This document shows, piece after piece, positions 32,334-46,436 of a stretch of DNA of 64,000 nt (the stretch's first letter is position 1; every line of letters starts with the position of its first letter). A program made the translations under genes and the position numbers. Location: NCBI RefSeq assembly GCF_018687715.1, contig NC_056764.1:10048501-10112500 (forward strand), given 5' to 3'. Origin of the DNA: Carya illinoinensis. Lineage: Eukaryota > Streptophyta > Magnoliopsida > Fagales > Juglandaceae. The notes under the pieces are model-generated. The model was given only the letters and a program-made list of their open reading frames with translations, made no database searches and had not been told where the DNA came from.

Positions 32334-33480
32334 TTATAGACTTCCCTTTTTCTCTCATTCTCTCTCCAGAAAACTTCCCATTGCCCCAACTCAAGAATTG
32401 TCTTTGTTTGTCTGGGGGAGGGGGTTGGTGCTTCGGCTCCACCCACCTCCCCTCCTCACCGGCCAAGGTCTTATCTTTTTCTGTTTATTATTGTCTATTT
32501 TCGGTTGATTTTTTTTTTTTTTTTCGTTAATACTATCACTTACCAATCTATTGTTTCGCGATGATATAGGGCCAACACGCGCCCTCCAACAACTTCTTCA
32601 GGTGCCGATCATCCAGTTGGAGGAAGAAATCCACTCATTTGTGCGGCTTGTACGCCTCACGAGCGGCGCACTCGTGGCCGCAACTTGGAGAGTTTTCTGC
32701 CGCCACGTGCGACAGTTTCGATACCAACAACTTCAGATCTTTAAGACTTGACTATTCTCTTCTCTCTTGTTGTGGCGCATGGCTTGCACGCACCGCCACC
32801 CCCAGTGTCGACCCCTTTGCCAGTGATTCACCACAGTGTTCAGTTGCTACACTATATTCCTGCTTTCTCTAACCAAGGATCAAGTGAAAGTAGTAGATGT
32901 GATAGTTCCTTTCAGCCAATCCAGACCAACACGTTGCAACACACCCCTTTGTACTATAACTTCCAACTGAAATTTTATAATTTTTTTATCAGACTTTTTT
33001 AAAACCGTCACCAAACAGTCTATGCATTTGGGAATTGAGTAGGAGCCAAGTTTTTGATTCCGTTCACTCACTTTGTTTTTTCTTTTTTGTGTTATAATGT
33101 ATATTAACTTTGGAAAGATTGTAAGAGACTCTCACTCCATTAAACTTATACTTATATTTGTTAGTTTATCTATAAATATCTTACTTGCTTAGGAACAAAA
33201 AAAAAAAAAAAAACTAGGTAATGGGAATGGCTGTAGTTAAAGCTTGTTTCATTTCCTTTTATCTGATACACAGATTTTTTTTTTCCCCCCTTCTTCGACC
33301 AGCCAATACAATAATGAACAGATAAAATGGCAGAAGTATATGAAAAGATCAGAAAATACCAACATATTGGCGTGGAAAGAGATGGGTTAGCAAGCTCTTA
33401 TTCTTTCAACCATTTACAAAGCGGCAAGACTCTCTCCATGCAGGGAAATAACAGTGGCCGGAGAGCGACAAATATCATCA
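32334..33480. other. Spacer with GC-rich island, downstream of the telomere-binding gene
   Basis: 32,560-32,880 is GC-rich and complex (for example CGGCTTGTACGCCTCACGAG). Short frames are open on the plus strand, but I recognise no protein family, start context or splice pattern. The remainder is A/T-rich. I leave the island unassigned. Confidence 0.35.
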
Positions 33481-33651
33481 CATACATTTCTTAAGACTTT
33501 CTATTTTTTCTTCCTTGTCATTGATTTTTACATAATCATAACAAAAAAAAACAAAAAGAACAATTAGACACCTACACATATCCTTCTAAACCCATCATTT
33601 CTATGTTTCTTCTAAATGTGTGCTTCCCAACTGTTCTGTTTCTAAGACTTT

Positions 33652-36600
33652 TCAGATGAGAAGGCAAGTCTCTGCATGTTGTTTGAGCTGCTGTCTGGCT
33701 TGCTGTTTGGACCAAAAAGCATGAGCAGTTAGGACCCTGTCCAAGAGCTCCTGGGGAACGGGCTCTCCTCTCCTTTGTTGAGGGGATATTCTTGCCGTGT
33801 GCACCAGTGTTTTCCACTTATCCTGCAAACCCCAAAACAATATCACAACCAAACCCACATCACATGGATCCCATTCCAACACGTAAAGCTATCTACCCAA
33901 AAGGCAAAAGGATACCAAATACAACAATTACGGCTCTTTTTCTTCGAATATAACATGACAAAAGAAAAGAACAAAGTAGGAATTATGTCATCTGATAAAG
34001 GGCGTTTTAGGATTTTAATAAAAAAAAAAATCGGAATGCATGCTAGAAAAGTACACGAGTAGTCGTGTAATTATAGAATTAAAGAGATTCCTTAAAGAGA
34101 GTAGTTTCTTAATACGAAAAGCTACATAAACCAATAAAGCTAAAGTCTATCTCATCATTAGCCTGTTATGCAAGCAACCATTTGCCTTAACAGATTAAAC
34201 TACGTGCTCTGTAGGGGCCCAGGTCATAACGTGAACTTTTTTAAATTTTAAACCATGTAAAGTGCCATGTAAACACCCCACCCCCCTCCCAGAGCTACGG
34301 TCATGGAGCAAGCAAACATCCTCATCAAAACGAGTCATAAGTTCAACAAAAATGCATTTCGAAAAACTTCCATAAATTTGAGCTTGAGCCAGCAGGATGA
34401 GAAAAACTACTGGTGAAGTAAAACATTGAAAAAAATATACAAATAGAACTGTGCCTAGTATTTCCCCCGGCCCCCCCAAAAAATGTAGCAAAACGGATTC
34501 GTTACCTTCAAATCCACATAAGTTCGATGTTTTGCATTATCAAAAGCTAGCAGCTTAACATCACGCCACCTGCAAATTAAGAGAACCATTTTTAAAACTT
34601 CATAATGCAGTAGAAGGCCATTTATGATATAAGCACAGAATCAAACCAGCTGCTAAAAAAAAATATCCAAGTTCCACGCATCCAAAAGCAAGGTGGGGAA
34701 AATAAAATTCTACTCAGCATCATGCACAAGCCAATTTAATAGTTAACAAATAACAAATCCAGGCTGACTGAAGCTCCAACATCAGCTTATAGCTTTTTGG
34801 TTGTGTTATCCTCGACATACCTTCCTGTTCCAAGTTTCTCAACTGCTTGAACCAGTGCTTCCACTTCAGTAACAGAAAAGGGTCGACGGATTCGGCGCTG
34901 TGCAATCTCAGATCGCTTTGATTTCCTGTGAACTGGAACAACAGCCAATGCCTCAACATTCATTTCTGGTACAGCAACCAGAGCTTTAGAATCTGTTGTA
35001 CTTTTGTCAACTGATGTGTCAGTGGGAGAAGGTGCTGAATCATGATCACTTTCAATGAAGTTTCCAAGATTGGCCAAGTGAGGCTCAGGAGAGGAATGGC
35101 AAATGGCCTGATGAGCAACAGTTGAATCTGGTGGATAGCTGCAAAAAGGAAATTGCAACATAAGCTGAGTGCAACCAATTATCTAGGTTGGTTCTGGAAG
35201 AAACCCTAAGATTAATCTAACCACCAGATTATCCAATATGTAGAACTTAATTCTCACTAACAAAATTTGTTGGATAGTGGAAGAAAAAAACAAGCTTTAA
35301 AGTAATTTTCAAAAGAAATAATAACAGCACGATCACATCCAAATTGCTGCAAACCACCAAAAATGTACACAAATCTCAAAGCATTGCACTAATTAATTGG
35401 ACTCAGTTGCAGCACATACTGATTCTAAATGAAAATTAATAAACAAAATAAAGTTTTCCATTCAATTTGATCTCTCACTTTCTGGAAAAGAACTCCAGTA
35501 AGGCAGATATTATTTCATCTAACAATTTAGAATGAATAACTTTAAAAATCAGCAAGCGACTCAAGATTCTGTTGAACAAAACAAATTAAATGAACAACTA
35601 GCAAGCTAGAAAGTTGAGTGGAAGGAGACTGACTATACGAGGACTAGCTCTAAACAGGCCAGAGTGGATTCAAATTACCTTGTTAGAGGCTGAGGAGTGT
35701 CACAAGGAAGCATACAGGAAGAATTTCTGGGGCATATAGATGGGGGATTTTGTGAAGGGTTAGGCTCCAGGGCAAAACCCAAAGCATCTAGAGGGTAATC
35801 ATGAGAAATTCCTGTCTGCAGTAGAGTTTTATTGTCATCTCTAACCTTCTTTCCGCGAAGAAGTACACCAACATGTAATCCACCTCCAAGTATGGCAGTC
35901 AGTGCCTCCATAACAGTCCTCTAAAAAACATTTACACCACATTAGAATACACACTAAAAACCACCTGCTTGATGCGTGAGACCTATTACTCATGATAATT
36001 TGTGCAAACATACATATATTTGCGACTCTTCAGTTGCACCATATCATAAATTGCAATGAAGATGCAGAACATGTGTTTCTGCATGTGATATTGGCCTCCT
36101 AAAATACAATGTCCAAACTTCACAGTAGCTACACAGTATTCTTAACAACATTATCAGAATCAAAGTCATATACCTTCAAAGAACCGACGGAGGCAGTTTC
36201 GGGCATTTCAATAAAAAGCTCTGGCACCCTGAAAGACTTGATCCTAAGCTTCACTGAGTAAAAGAAAACGCATAATAGCATAAGTAATTCTTCAATGTCA
36301 GAAATCAATAAGCACAAAAGAAGATATTCAAGTTACTTTGTCAAATTCTCATACCGTAAGAATCCCTAGATTGAATTGAAGTGTGTTGACAAACAACAGA
36401 AGATGATGTTCCTGTGGCTGCATAATGATTTCAGTATTAGGGAAAGAATCCAAGAAAGCAACAAAATCCAACATACTAATAGGAAGTTTAATTCAAAAAG
36501 AAAAGAAAGAGGTTCAGAAAGGACCTCCATGCATCTTTACACATGAACCAGAAGCATCTCCATTGATGCCCTTCTCGGGTGAATCCGATTTTCCCTCACA

Positions 36601-37870
36601 AGTAAACAATCGGTTAGGATTTGACACTGAGCCACGCTCAAAAATCTTCCTCTTCTTGAAAGGAATATTCATTTGAGATCTTTGCCGTTTGTAATAGCCC
36701 TTTCTATTACGGCAAATGGGCTTCAAATCCCCATCTAGAAACATTAAAACAATGAATCACAGTAGTCAACAATCTCGACAAGGAATCAAAAATACTGAAA
36801 AATCCACCTACTGAATAAAGTACAAACTTACCATTGTTCAACAGTGTATCATCCTTCAATTTTGGAGATACCTTCCAATGCTTTGAAGCTAAAATCTTCC
36901 TTATTCTTCGATTTCCAATGCGTGATACTGGTCTTATGGACTTTGTTATTGTGCTAGGGTGAGTGCACCCAGAGGACTTTTCGTCATCATCTCTACTAAC
37001 TATTTTTACATCATCCCGACTAGCGGGAAAAGAGCTACAGGGAATGTGGTCACCACACAAAGGCACCTTGACACTACTATCTGAACTGACTAGTGCAGGA
37101 GGTTTCCCATCCCAAACCTCTGGATCCTCCAAACTGCACTTATCAGTCCCAGTGACAATAGGCACCTTCCCATTATTGTGCAGCTCATCTTTTATCATTA
37201 TTTTAGTTTCACAATCTAATTTACAAACACCAGACTCCCTGTAACCAGAGACACCCAGATCTAATTTGCTAGCAAAACTTCCCGTGTCATTCTTGTTTTT
37301 TCCATTTACCAACCTCTGATCAACGAAGCCCTCTGAGGAATCAATGGTTACTATAGAAGCAAATCCTGAATGGCCATCATTCTGAGGAAATAGGGATTCC
37401 TCAGAGCCATACTTTTGATCATCAGCTTGTTGGACAAGCTCAGAGGCTAAGACTCTCCTATCACTAAATCCTTGATAACTCTGTTCAATTTTAACTAGTT
37501 TATCTTCATTCTCCCACATGTTTTGAACACATGCAATGGGACCATTTCCCTTTGATGCATTACTAGATGAGGGTGAACTCTCTCTCTCAAGCAACATCTC
37601 ACCAGCTACGGTGGCCAATAAGTCAAAAGCACGCATTTGATTGTCTTCCGCTCTCTTTTTAAATGTAACCCTCCTCTGAAATAAAAAAGAAAAAAAAAAC
37701 AATATCGATCATATGGGTCAGCGTTGCAGACAAAAAGAATAGATAAACCGCATCAATTGGCAACAACTAGTATATTGGAATATATTTACCCTAGCTGATC
37801 TGGTACCTCGAGGCGTAGGAGGCACCTGATAACCATTGAACCCATAGTCTAACCTCTTATGCAACACCAT
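33652..37870 (-). CDS. Telomere-repeat-binding protein, TRP/TRFL family (690 aa, nine coding exons)
   Basis: Coding exons on the minus strand: 37790-37870, 36832-37675, 36525-36734, 36355-36417, 36174-36253, 35679-35920, 34821-35138, 34506-34569, 33652-33822. All junctions are GT-AG with phases that fit, totalling 2073 nt. The N-terminus MVLHKRLDYGFNGYQVPPTP is the family signature. A ubiquitin-like region follows at about residues 400-460 (KLRIKSFRVPELFIEMPE to GKKVRDDNKTL). The Myb/telobox DNA-binding domain lies at about 589-648: RRIRRPFSVTEVEALVQA, then GRWRDVK and VDLKDKWKTLVHTARI. These are nuclear proteins that bind plant TTTAGGG telomere repeats; Arabidopsis and rice members influence telomere length. 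Length is normal. A 5'UTR intron (about 37873-39444) puts the ATG just after its acceptor. Exon limits are inferred from sequence; TRP1-like and TRFL members cannot be told apart here. Confidence 0.93.
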
Positions 37871-37872
37871 AT

Positions 37873-39444
37873 CTCAGAAATCATAACAAAGAAGAATGCA
37901 TCAGACACAGCGAAGTAGCAATCTTGGATCCATTTTAGACAATTGTGCAACTTCACCAGTAGTTCAGGCTCAAAGAATTAAAGATAAAGCCTGATGATGG
38001 ACGATAGCAAGTGATCAGTTAATTGATTTGTTTTCTAGATTGAATGTAAAACCAATAACATAAGAATGATCAGTACAAACTTCACAGTTAGGGTAAAGAT
38101 GCAGGAAGGGGCAAAGAGTCATATACGATCTAAGACATCAATCCTTCAATATGTAAATAACTTAAAACTATCTCAATCCAATAAAAAACAGGAAAATATA
38201 GAAAGACCGTTCCCTGTAAAACACCAATGCATGCATTTGGTTGGGGAAAATTGTATAAAAAACCCAGTTCCATAACAACTACTAAGGTTCCTTGGTTTCA
38301 ATGTGTAAATGATTCTGCTATTTGCAATCTAATGAGTTTCCATTCCATTGCGGGCTCCAGTTCATTTTCGAGGCCCTGATTCCAGGCAACGAAAACCAAT
38401 AAAATTCCCAGAACTGGACCGGGGAAAATTACTTTACGATTGCCATGAAAAGAAGCAAAAAAGGAAGAACTAGGTGCAAAGATGCAATTCTATAACTTCC
38501 AACAGATCCACATGATCTTGCAAAATACAACATGCACATAAAAATCCAAGTCCACAATTCCTCTAGTAAACCAACAACACAAATATTCGGCAAAAAATAA
38601 AAATAAAAATAAATCAAGTACTAAAAAACGATGATGTTAACTTTCAAGACGTGAATAACATATAAGAGGCGTTAGTTTAAAAAAAATAAATAAGAATTAT
38701 GCCCCCACAAATCCCTCTCAGTTTCTGTAAATTCCACAGAAACATTTCGAGAATTTTACCTTTCATTTCAAGACCCAAGGACAAAAAAAAAAAAAGGGAT
38801 AAACCACAACAAAACCCTGATGTAAAGGGCCTAAGCAGAATCATCCAAACAAGTAATTTGAGAGATATAAGGACCCAGTAAAAATAAAAATAAAAAAGAC
38901 GCAAGTAATAGAATGGATACAATTCAAACTAAATAAAATTCAAATAGATCTAAACCCCTCGTAAAGCTCGATCTTGTAGAAACAACAACAAAAAAAAAAA
39001 AAAAAAAAAACAATGAAAAAGAAAAACTAGATGATTTAAGATAGAATTTTTAAATTTTCCAAAAAAAATCCGAGATGATAAAAGAAATCCAAAATCAGAT
39101 CGAAACCATCAAAGTCTGAACTGGGGACAAAAATGACTTAAACATAAAATAGCGAAGTTTAAGCAGATTTAGGACAAAAGTCTTATAAAATTCAAAACGA
39201 GGAATCCATTTGACTGATAAAATATTGTCTTAGAAAAAAATGACATTTTAGATTATCAAAGCTCTGCGGTAGAAGTGCGCTTAAAATTAGAAGTTTCTCG
39301 TTCATTTCGCATGATTTCTTATATTCCAAACACACTGTTCGAGACAAAAGACTCGTCTTTCCGATAAAACCCACAAGGAAAAAAGAAAAATCCTAACTTT
39401 CAAGAATCCGTAAGACAAAATCCACGAGAATTCGATATGCTCAC
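37873..39444 (-). other. Probable 5'UTR intron of the telomere-binding gene
   Basis: The donor is CTAGAG|GTGAGCA on the minus strand at 39444 and the acceptor TTTCTGAG lies two bases before ATG. The 5' exon would extend from 39445 to about 39700 and contains a GA-rich run (CT repeats at 39656-39680 on the plus strand). No coding potential within. Confidence 0.45.
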
Positions 39445-39699
39445 CTCTAGACCAAAATTTCCTTTGAAGTTGGAAACTTTTTTCAGTAAAAACCGAAATT
39501 CCGGCGAAACGCAAGAATTTTCAGGCGAATGTAAGATCGGCGAATTATAGGCGAAATGAACGAATGAATCAGAATTTTCTTTCCATCACACAATAGCATT
39601 CCCTCAATTCCTACCCCATGTTTTCACGGAACAGAGTTTTTAAACGATACCCATTCTCTCTCTCTCTCTCTCTCCCTCCCTCCCCCTGATCGCCAAAAC

Positions 39700-42469
39700 C
39701 CTCTGGAAACCACCCAACCTTTTGCTTAAACCCCAGTTCTTATACCATTGACCCCCCATGACCGGACGCATCGGTGATGGCCTGTGGAGTTACCGGCTAT
39801 AGCAGGTGATGGAAACCACCTAAAGACCGGTTCTCCGCGATTGGGTGACCCACCAGTGATTTTAAGTGCGTCAAGATCTTCACACGCGGGGACTCTTTTA
39901 ATCCTATGGTCGCGTGTCTTCCACACGATCGAGAAAAACGTTGGGTCACATAGATTTTTTTTTTTTTTTTTTGATACAGGGTCACATAGATAATTAATTT
40001 CTAAATCATTATTATTATTTTTAAATTAAAAATTAACAATTATTAACTCTACTGCATCAAGAAAAATAGGGGCATTTTTGCAAAAAAACGAAAATGCATT
40101 GCCCCCTTGAGTCAGAATAATTATCGAGCTCGTTCAAAACAAACTTGAGTATCAAATTATTAAATAAAAATAAATAAAATGTTAAAATAAATATATTTAA
40201 AGGAAAATAAATATAAGATTATTGTATTCTTTTTTTTTTTTTTTTGTCATCGATATTTGTGTTAATTTAGGAACGGCTGAGGAAGTTACCCGCACACAAC
40301 CGACGGAGTAATAAGCAGTTACCGTCACGTGGCAAACAGATCTAGGACCCTTAGAGGACACCTATATTTTATAGAAAATATGATGCTTCCTACTAAATAA
40401 TACTAAAATATATTTTGATATTCTTAATTTATAATATTATAATCTGTATCAAAATCTCCAGAATGTCCCTCGTCAATCTATTAGTTTCTCACGCTAATAT
40501 GCTCAAATTGGGATTAATTTTGTAAATTTTAAAAAAATATATAAATTTTCTTTCTCAAATAAGAATATGTAAAAAAAATATTAATGAAAAATACGTTATC
40601 CAGACGGAGAGGGATATATTCGTCATTTAGCCAAATGTTGATGTATAATGTATTTTATTGAAGCAGTTATCCCGATAAGCATGTTGAGGTCCTTTATTTT
40701 TCAGAGGTTGGTACGAAGTATAATATAAATATATATAAATTATATGGCGCTCTGTTTCTAGAGAACTTCGGCCACGTAGGATCGAATTCAATCTAAGTCC
40801 ACGTGGAAGAAGGAAAGGTTACTATTGGCCGCTTTTTCCTCGGTATTATCTCAGGGAATTTTGAAATCTTTTTGAACCGAGAGCGAGGGAATCTCCGTTA
40901 GAGATAACGTTGACGGCGATGAGAAACGTGCAGGTGGAGAGCCAGGATGGTAAAGTAAACGACGTTGGGATCTGCGTGGGGCAGGGGCGGGGGGGATAAG
41001 GGACGTGGGGTTTGTGGTGGGACCGCAAAGAGTGGTGGACCCCATGGTGGAATAATTTATATCAGTGAAAAATAAATGAAAAAATAATTAGCGAGAGAAA
41101 GGATGTGACTTTGACACGTGTCGGACTACAACAGGGGTGAGAGGAACACGGTGAGACTGTGTAATGTGTGTGTGTTCAAGGTTGTTTGGTTTTTTTTCCT
41201 TGTACTTCAAGATGTCAGTGACCGAACTCGGGCTTCTCTTACCAGAGACGTGGTTGGTGGGGAGCTGCAACTATAACACGTGGCGGATCCGGAATGGGTC
41301 TGTACTCTCCACAACGCAAGCTTCTATTTATCTCACCGTTTGTCTAGCAAGTCTGCAAGTGGTAGTTACGTACACTAGGCGTAGAGAATAGGTTGGAGTT
41401 GGGCTATGTTGTGGTCGAAAGAGCAATGTAATTAACACAATTATTTCATAATTTTAATATAAGTTTAATATTATTTAAAAAAAATTAAAATCTCCAATAA
41501 GAATAATATCCTCCACATATTATATAATATGATAAAGAGACATCATTAGTTTTCATGATTCCTAAATAACATATTAAAACCAGTCTATTTAATTTTAGAG
41601 TCAAGAAAAAAATTACTTGTAATCTATTTATTGACACATCAAATATGTTAAGTTACAAAGAGTAAAAAAAAATTATATTCTCGAGTCGGTGTGTAGATCA
41701 CATTTAATATAATACTTATATGATATAATTTGATTTAGAAGATAAATTTTAAAATTTAAATATTATAAATCAAAATCTTATAATTTCAATAACATGAATG
41801 GTACGTTTTATATACCGATTTAAGAATAAAATAACTCATAAAAAATATATATATTTAATTCTTTAATAAATTTAGCAAATTTATAATAAATGATTTATTT
41901 AGACACAAATGAACTTATAAATAACATAATTTATTTTTCTAAACTTCAATTAATTTGGTTATGAATAGGTTGGGTATAGAAATAAGAATAGATGAATAAG
42001 TATAATCATAAAATAGAAATAAGATATTGTAATTATTTTAATAATTAATTAATGTAAAAAGGTTTTCAAAGTTCGTCTTGGAAAATAAGATATTTTGAAA
42101 AGATAAGTACAAACGGGAAAGTCGTAGTCGGCCGCCAATTGGGAATCCACGGATCGAGTTGCAAATGGCCTTATGTCTCATTGGTTTGCCACTTTGATTA
42201 AAGTATTCATAATTCACGAAACCGCCTGATGACCAAGTACGTCGAATATGTAGTTGGATGCATCAACGCCCAATGAACTAACCTTAGCAACTCTACGTTT
42301 CGTTAGTTCAACTAATTAAATGCAGTTGGGTACGTACACATGAAATTTCCCAGAAAGAGAAAACCGCATGGAATTAATTGACCTCAACCCAAATGCAGAT
42401 ATTCTTATACGTACCCATTTTTACTACTTTTAGAATGGTTTCCATATACGTGGATAATTATAATACGAA
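39700..42469. other. Upstream region of the telomere-binding gene and spacer
   Basis: 39,720-39,990 and 40,740-41,400 are GC-richer. The second contains ACGTG cores (GACACGTGTCGG near 41115, AACACGTGGC near 41276) that could serve as G-box/ABRE sites. Short frames there do not resemble proteins. 41,400-42,470 is A/T-rich without a recognised feature. Confidence 0.35.
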
Positions 42470-42640
42470 TAATGTTAAATATAATTTTAAAAAATATAAA
42501 TATTGCATATTTATTTTTAAAAAAATAAGGTTTATAATTAAAAAATAATTTTTTCATTGAAACTTTTATATTTACTCACTTTTTAATAAGAGTGTGTGAC
42601 ATATACATCTTAAAATTCTAAATATCATTTTTGTAAGGTT
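42470..42640. repeat. Low-complexity MITE-like repeat
   Basis: Shares GTTAAATATAATTTT, ATTTTTTAATAAGAGTGTG-like and TAAATATCATTTTT segments with stretches at 4330-4530, 8985-9130 and 44000-44165. These look like one old A/T-rich family. Boundaries are uncertain. Confidence 0.3.
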
Positions 42641-43276
42641 TAAGAGAAAAATAAAATTAAAACATTTGTTAGTAACGAAGAACAATTTTTTATTTTTTTT
42701 ATTTTTTATGGTTTTTTACTAATGCATGGCAGGGGTATTAATTCAAACCCCTTTAAACAACTAATATTAGTTTCAGGATACGTATTAGTTAAACTTAGGA
42801 ATTATAAATGAAACCAATTAAGGATAACGGCTGGTAATCAGTAGGTTTAATAGAAAAGAAAAAGGAAAAAAATAAAAAGAAAAAAGAGGTAGCGTAGCTA
42901 AATCACGTGTGGGATTGAGTGAAGAGTGGTCACGTTGTTAGCAACGTGAAAGCCGGACTAGCTTTAGCTGGAATGAATGGTTTGCCTTTGAAAGCTAGCT
43001 GGGCCACGAGAGAGAGAGAGAGAGAGAGGATCATGCAACCCCAAGAAGGTTGGAAAAAGGTAGCGGGTTTTGTAGGTTATATATGGACAAAAGTGGCCTC
43101 AGACAAGCAAAAATGTGTGATCCGATTTGATTACAAGAACATGCATATAGAATACGAGAGTAGCGTAGATCGATAGCCCCAGCTCACAGACGGCCATGGG
43201 ATGCCCCTGCCCTGCCCCACCCCCTTGTCCTCAACATTCTTGTATACCGATCCAGCTTAAGCTGACTGGAAAGGGA

Positions 43277-43280
<4 letters not shown>

Positions 43281-43313
<33 letters not shown>
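43281..43313. repeat. (CT)n microsatellite
   Basis: An uninterrupted run of CT dinucleotides, 33 bases long, between the spacer and the MITE at 43369. Confidence 0.95.
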
Positions 43314-43317
<4 letters not shown>

Positions 43318-43368
43318 GAGTGTCTAGAAATCTGTGCATATATAAATTTAAATAATAAGATAAGAAAA

Positions 43369-43530
43369 ATAATATTTACAGTCGTAGTTGTGTAAGTGGC
43401 GTACAGTCATGTTGAAAAAAATAATTAATATGGGACCTACATGAAAAAAAATTAACTTTTTAATCATGGACCCCACTCTTTTTTAAAACGATTGCGTGGC
43501 GTTTGTAATTTCACGACTGTATATAGTATT
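43369..43530. mobile_element. MITE, TTACAGTCGT family
   Basis: The left end AATATTTACAGTCGTAGTTG is roughly inverted at the right end (TTTCACGACTGTATATAGTATT). The core ATGAAAAAAAATTAACTTTT matches 27520-27680. This is the least decayed of three copies. Confidence 0.55.
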
Positions 43531-45532
43531 GCTCATAAGGTAAATCAATCTAAAATTTTAAGTTTCAGATTTTTTAGATATCTCATAATTCAATAACCAC
43601 TGAATATGTATAGATTATATGTCAATATTTTATGCGTATGATCTTATATATTTTGTCACAAACAATCTAGATTGTTTGATCTTATTATCTGATAATGACT
43701 TTTTTTTCATAATTAAGGATCTATAAGAAAGTAAAATAAAAATTTCCATCAAATTCTTTAAAATAGGGGACTATACTGCCCCTTTTAAGATTGCAACTCA
43801 AACCACATATTTCATACGGTCACTTGTTGGATTACATGCAAAACATCGATTCGAATGATTTTTTCGTTAACTCAACCAGAAACATGAGTATATACGAACC
43901 AATTAGTTTGTCCCTTAAAAGTATTTTTGGGACCCTCTATCCTAATTTAGATTAATGCATCGATGATTGAAAAAGTTGTATTCGTATCAAGAGAGATGAT
44001 ATTTACAATCTATATATAGTGTGCAAATCTCGTGTATTTTTTTTAAAAAAAAAATAGATAAATATTAGACATACATAAAAAAAAATTAATTGTAAATTTC
44101 TCTCTTTTTTAAGAAGAGTGCACAAAACTTACTCACTTTAAGACTGTATCTAACATTATACCATTAAAAAAATTATGCTTATTTTCCTCTGTACACTAAT
44201 TCTTAAGGCAATTTTTTTTTAATTTTATTTAAGTAATTATATATCAAATTTCAACGGTTCCCTCCACCCCCAATAAATTAGACACCCACGCAAGCTGAAA
44301 TCAAACCATTGTTATATTCTTAGGTAGAGAATTTTATGATCTTTTTGTTATTCTAAAGCCCAAACCCTATGGAACCCTAAAATCCTCGATCCACTTTGGA
44401 GTCATAACCCTAATTATATATGGTTTGTCAAATCATCAAGCTCCAACTAGAGAAGTTTGGAAGCATTTGAAATTAAAAGAAAAAATAAAATAAAAAAGGC
44501 CTGAAAAAGAAAAAAGAAAAGTTAGGAGAGAGTTTGAAGTTCACGTAACCGGTAACTTAAAGGAGATTTCTTGACGTAAAAGTGACAATATTCAGATCCG
44601 GGCCAGTCTTCGATGCCAAGTGAGATCGATATATTGCTATGAGAATGGATGATGAGTTGGTTGAGAGTGAACTCTTTTAACACAGACGTATTAGCAGCAG
44701 GAAGAACTTTAAATAAATATATAAAACAAAACAAAAAAACTCTAAAACAATCATTATCGATGTAGATTTAATTTCTCATCCTAGCTAATGCAATGATTAG
44801 AAAAGGTAAAAGGTGGAGGCAGATTCTTCATCCTACCTGTAAATTAGGTGCCTGCGTAAAGCGCAGTTATGCCCTGCTTGTAATCTTATGCATGCATGCC
44901 TATTAATCTGACTGAAATGATCATTTGTATATCGACCCACGAGGTATTTGATTTCCAGATTTGAATCAATTCCATAATCAATATATAGTGTTGATATTCC
45001 TTTGTCAAATGAAAAACTGATCATCTACTGATTATCATCGATCCCATACATTACGTATCGATATCTTATTTGTTATTTTTATCAGTCTATTTAAACACAC
45101 ACATCTATATATATATTTATATATATTAATATGTAAACATGTGTATTTAAATAGACAAATAAAAATGATAAATTACACGTTAGTGTGTGATATAAAGATG
45201 ATAAGTAATATTTTTCTTAACAAATTATAGATCATGAGTAGTTGATCTAAAATGGGTGATCATCATGAGCTGCATGGACTAGACACTGGGGCATTTTACC
45301 TTTAAGGATACAAAGCTGATCAATCCATTAACAATAGAAGTTCATGATCATTCGCAAATGGGGAACTTATTATTTATAGATATCGATGTTTAGCGTATTA
45401 AATCATCATTGTCTTAAAGGTTTAAATAGATTAAAAGAGATCAATTTAATTATTTGATTTATATTTTAAGATACCATGTCGAAGATTTGAGATACGAAGT
45501 TAGCAGAGGGAGAAGTGAAATTAATCTAAGGC
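43531..45532. other. Spacer
   Basis: A/T-rich DNA with a repeat-like stretch at 44000-44165. Minus-strand frames at 44522-44734 and 44833-45024 have no recognisable motif, and I do not call them genes. Confidence 0.35.
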
Positions 45533-45832
45533 CTCATTTAGGTAATGAGATGAGATGAGAAATATGTGAATAGTTGTGAAACGATTTGAATTAAAATGTT
45601 TTATTGAATTTTGAGAATAAGAGAGAAAAAATTAAATAAAATATTATAAAGTTAAAATATTGTTATAATATAATTTTATTTTAAAATTTAAATAATTTGA
45701 ATTATTTTCTTGTGTTTTATTTGAAAGTTTGAAAAAATTGTAATGATTAGATAATTATTAGATGAAAAAGTTAAAAATTTAAAATTAAAATAAGACGATA
45801 TGAGATTCATTTGTTATCTGAACCAGTCCCAA
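45533..45832. repeat. Possible MITE, GAGATGAGATGAG family (reverse orientation)
   Basis: Contains GAGATGAGATGAGAAAT near the left end and TTTATTTGAAAGTTTGAAA in the middle, the reverse complement of the TCATCTCATCT family pattern. It ends TTATCTGAACC. Limits are approximate. Confidence 0.4.
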
Positions 45833-46436
45833 GTATTTTTAACATGCCATTAAGAAAAAATTAAAAATATATAGAATTTTACTAATAGTCATTTTCTTAA
45901 CCATTAAGTAAAATAAAAAATTAAAAAAAATTAAATACAAAATAAGCAGTAAATAGATAGTAAAATAGTAATAATTCCATCATTTTTCTTTTAAGATTGG
46001 TAATTTGGTATGGGATCAAAGAGATGGTTGGTAGTTGAGGAGGAATAAGTACAGAAATAAAAAATGCATTTTTATTTTTAATTTTTTGGGTTGATAATGA
46101 CAGATGAGACTAGATTAGTTGGAAAGTCAATGTTCCTACAGCTTGTTATATATCCCTTTTAAACGAGGGATGTTCGAACATGGATTGATTCTTGAAACTC
46201 AACTCCAATCTTTAGACATTAAAAATAAAAATGGAAGAGGGAAAACCGAAAGCAGAAAGAGGCGATCACGTTTAAACTCAGAAGAGTGGAGGTGGGTGAC
46301 GCAGAATAATACAAGAGATTGAAAAGACAGTGAAAAAAGAACAAACTCTTTGGATCGATCTTAAATATGTCTTCAAATAAATTATTCACCTTCTTTAAAT
46401 GTAGCTTTGCATGTCGATCAAGCACTCTTTTGGATG

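Noticed and set aside
24607..33480. Thymidylate kinase (At5g59440-type) gene expected between GRAS and the telomere-binding gene
   Set aside because: I looked for a P-loop kinase frame on both strands in this spacer and saw none.
41164..41391. 75-aa plus-strand frame upstream of the telomere-binding gene
   Set aside because: No recognisable domain, and no splice or promoter context beyond G-box-like sites; probably chance.
42919..43176. 85-aa plus-strand frame with RERERERE
   Set aside because: The arginine-glutamate run comes from a GA microsatellite; no family match.
44522..45024. Minus-strand frames of 70 and 63 aa in spacer
   Set aside because: No motif and no supporting gene structure.
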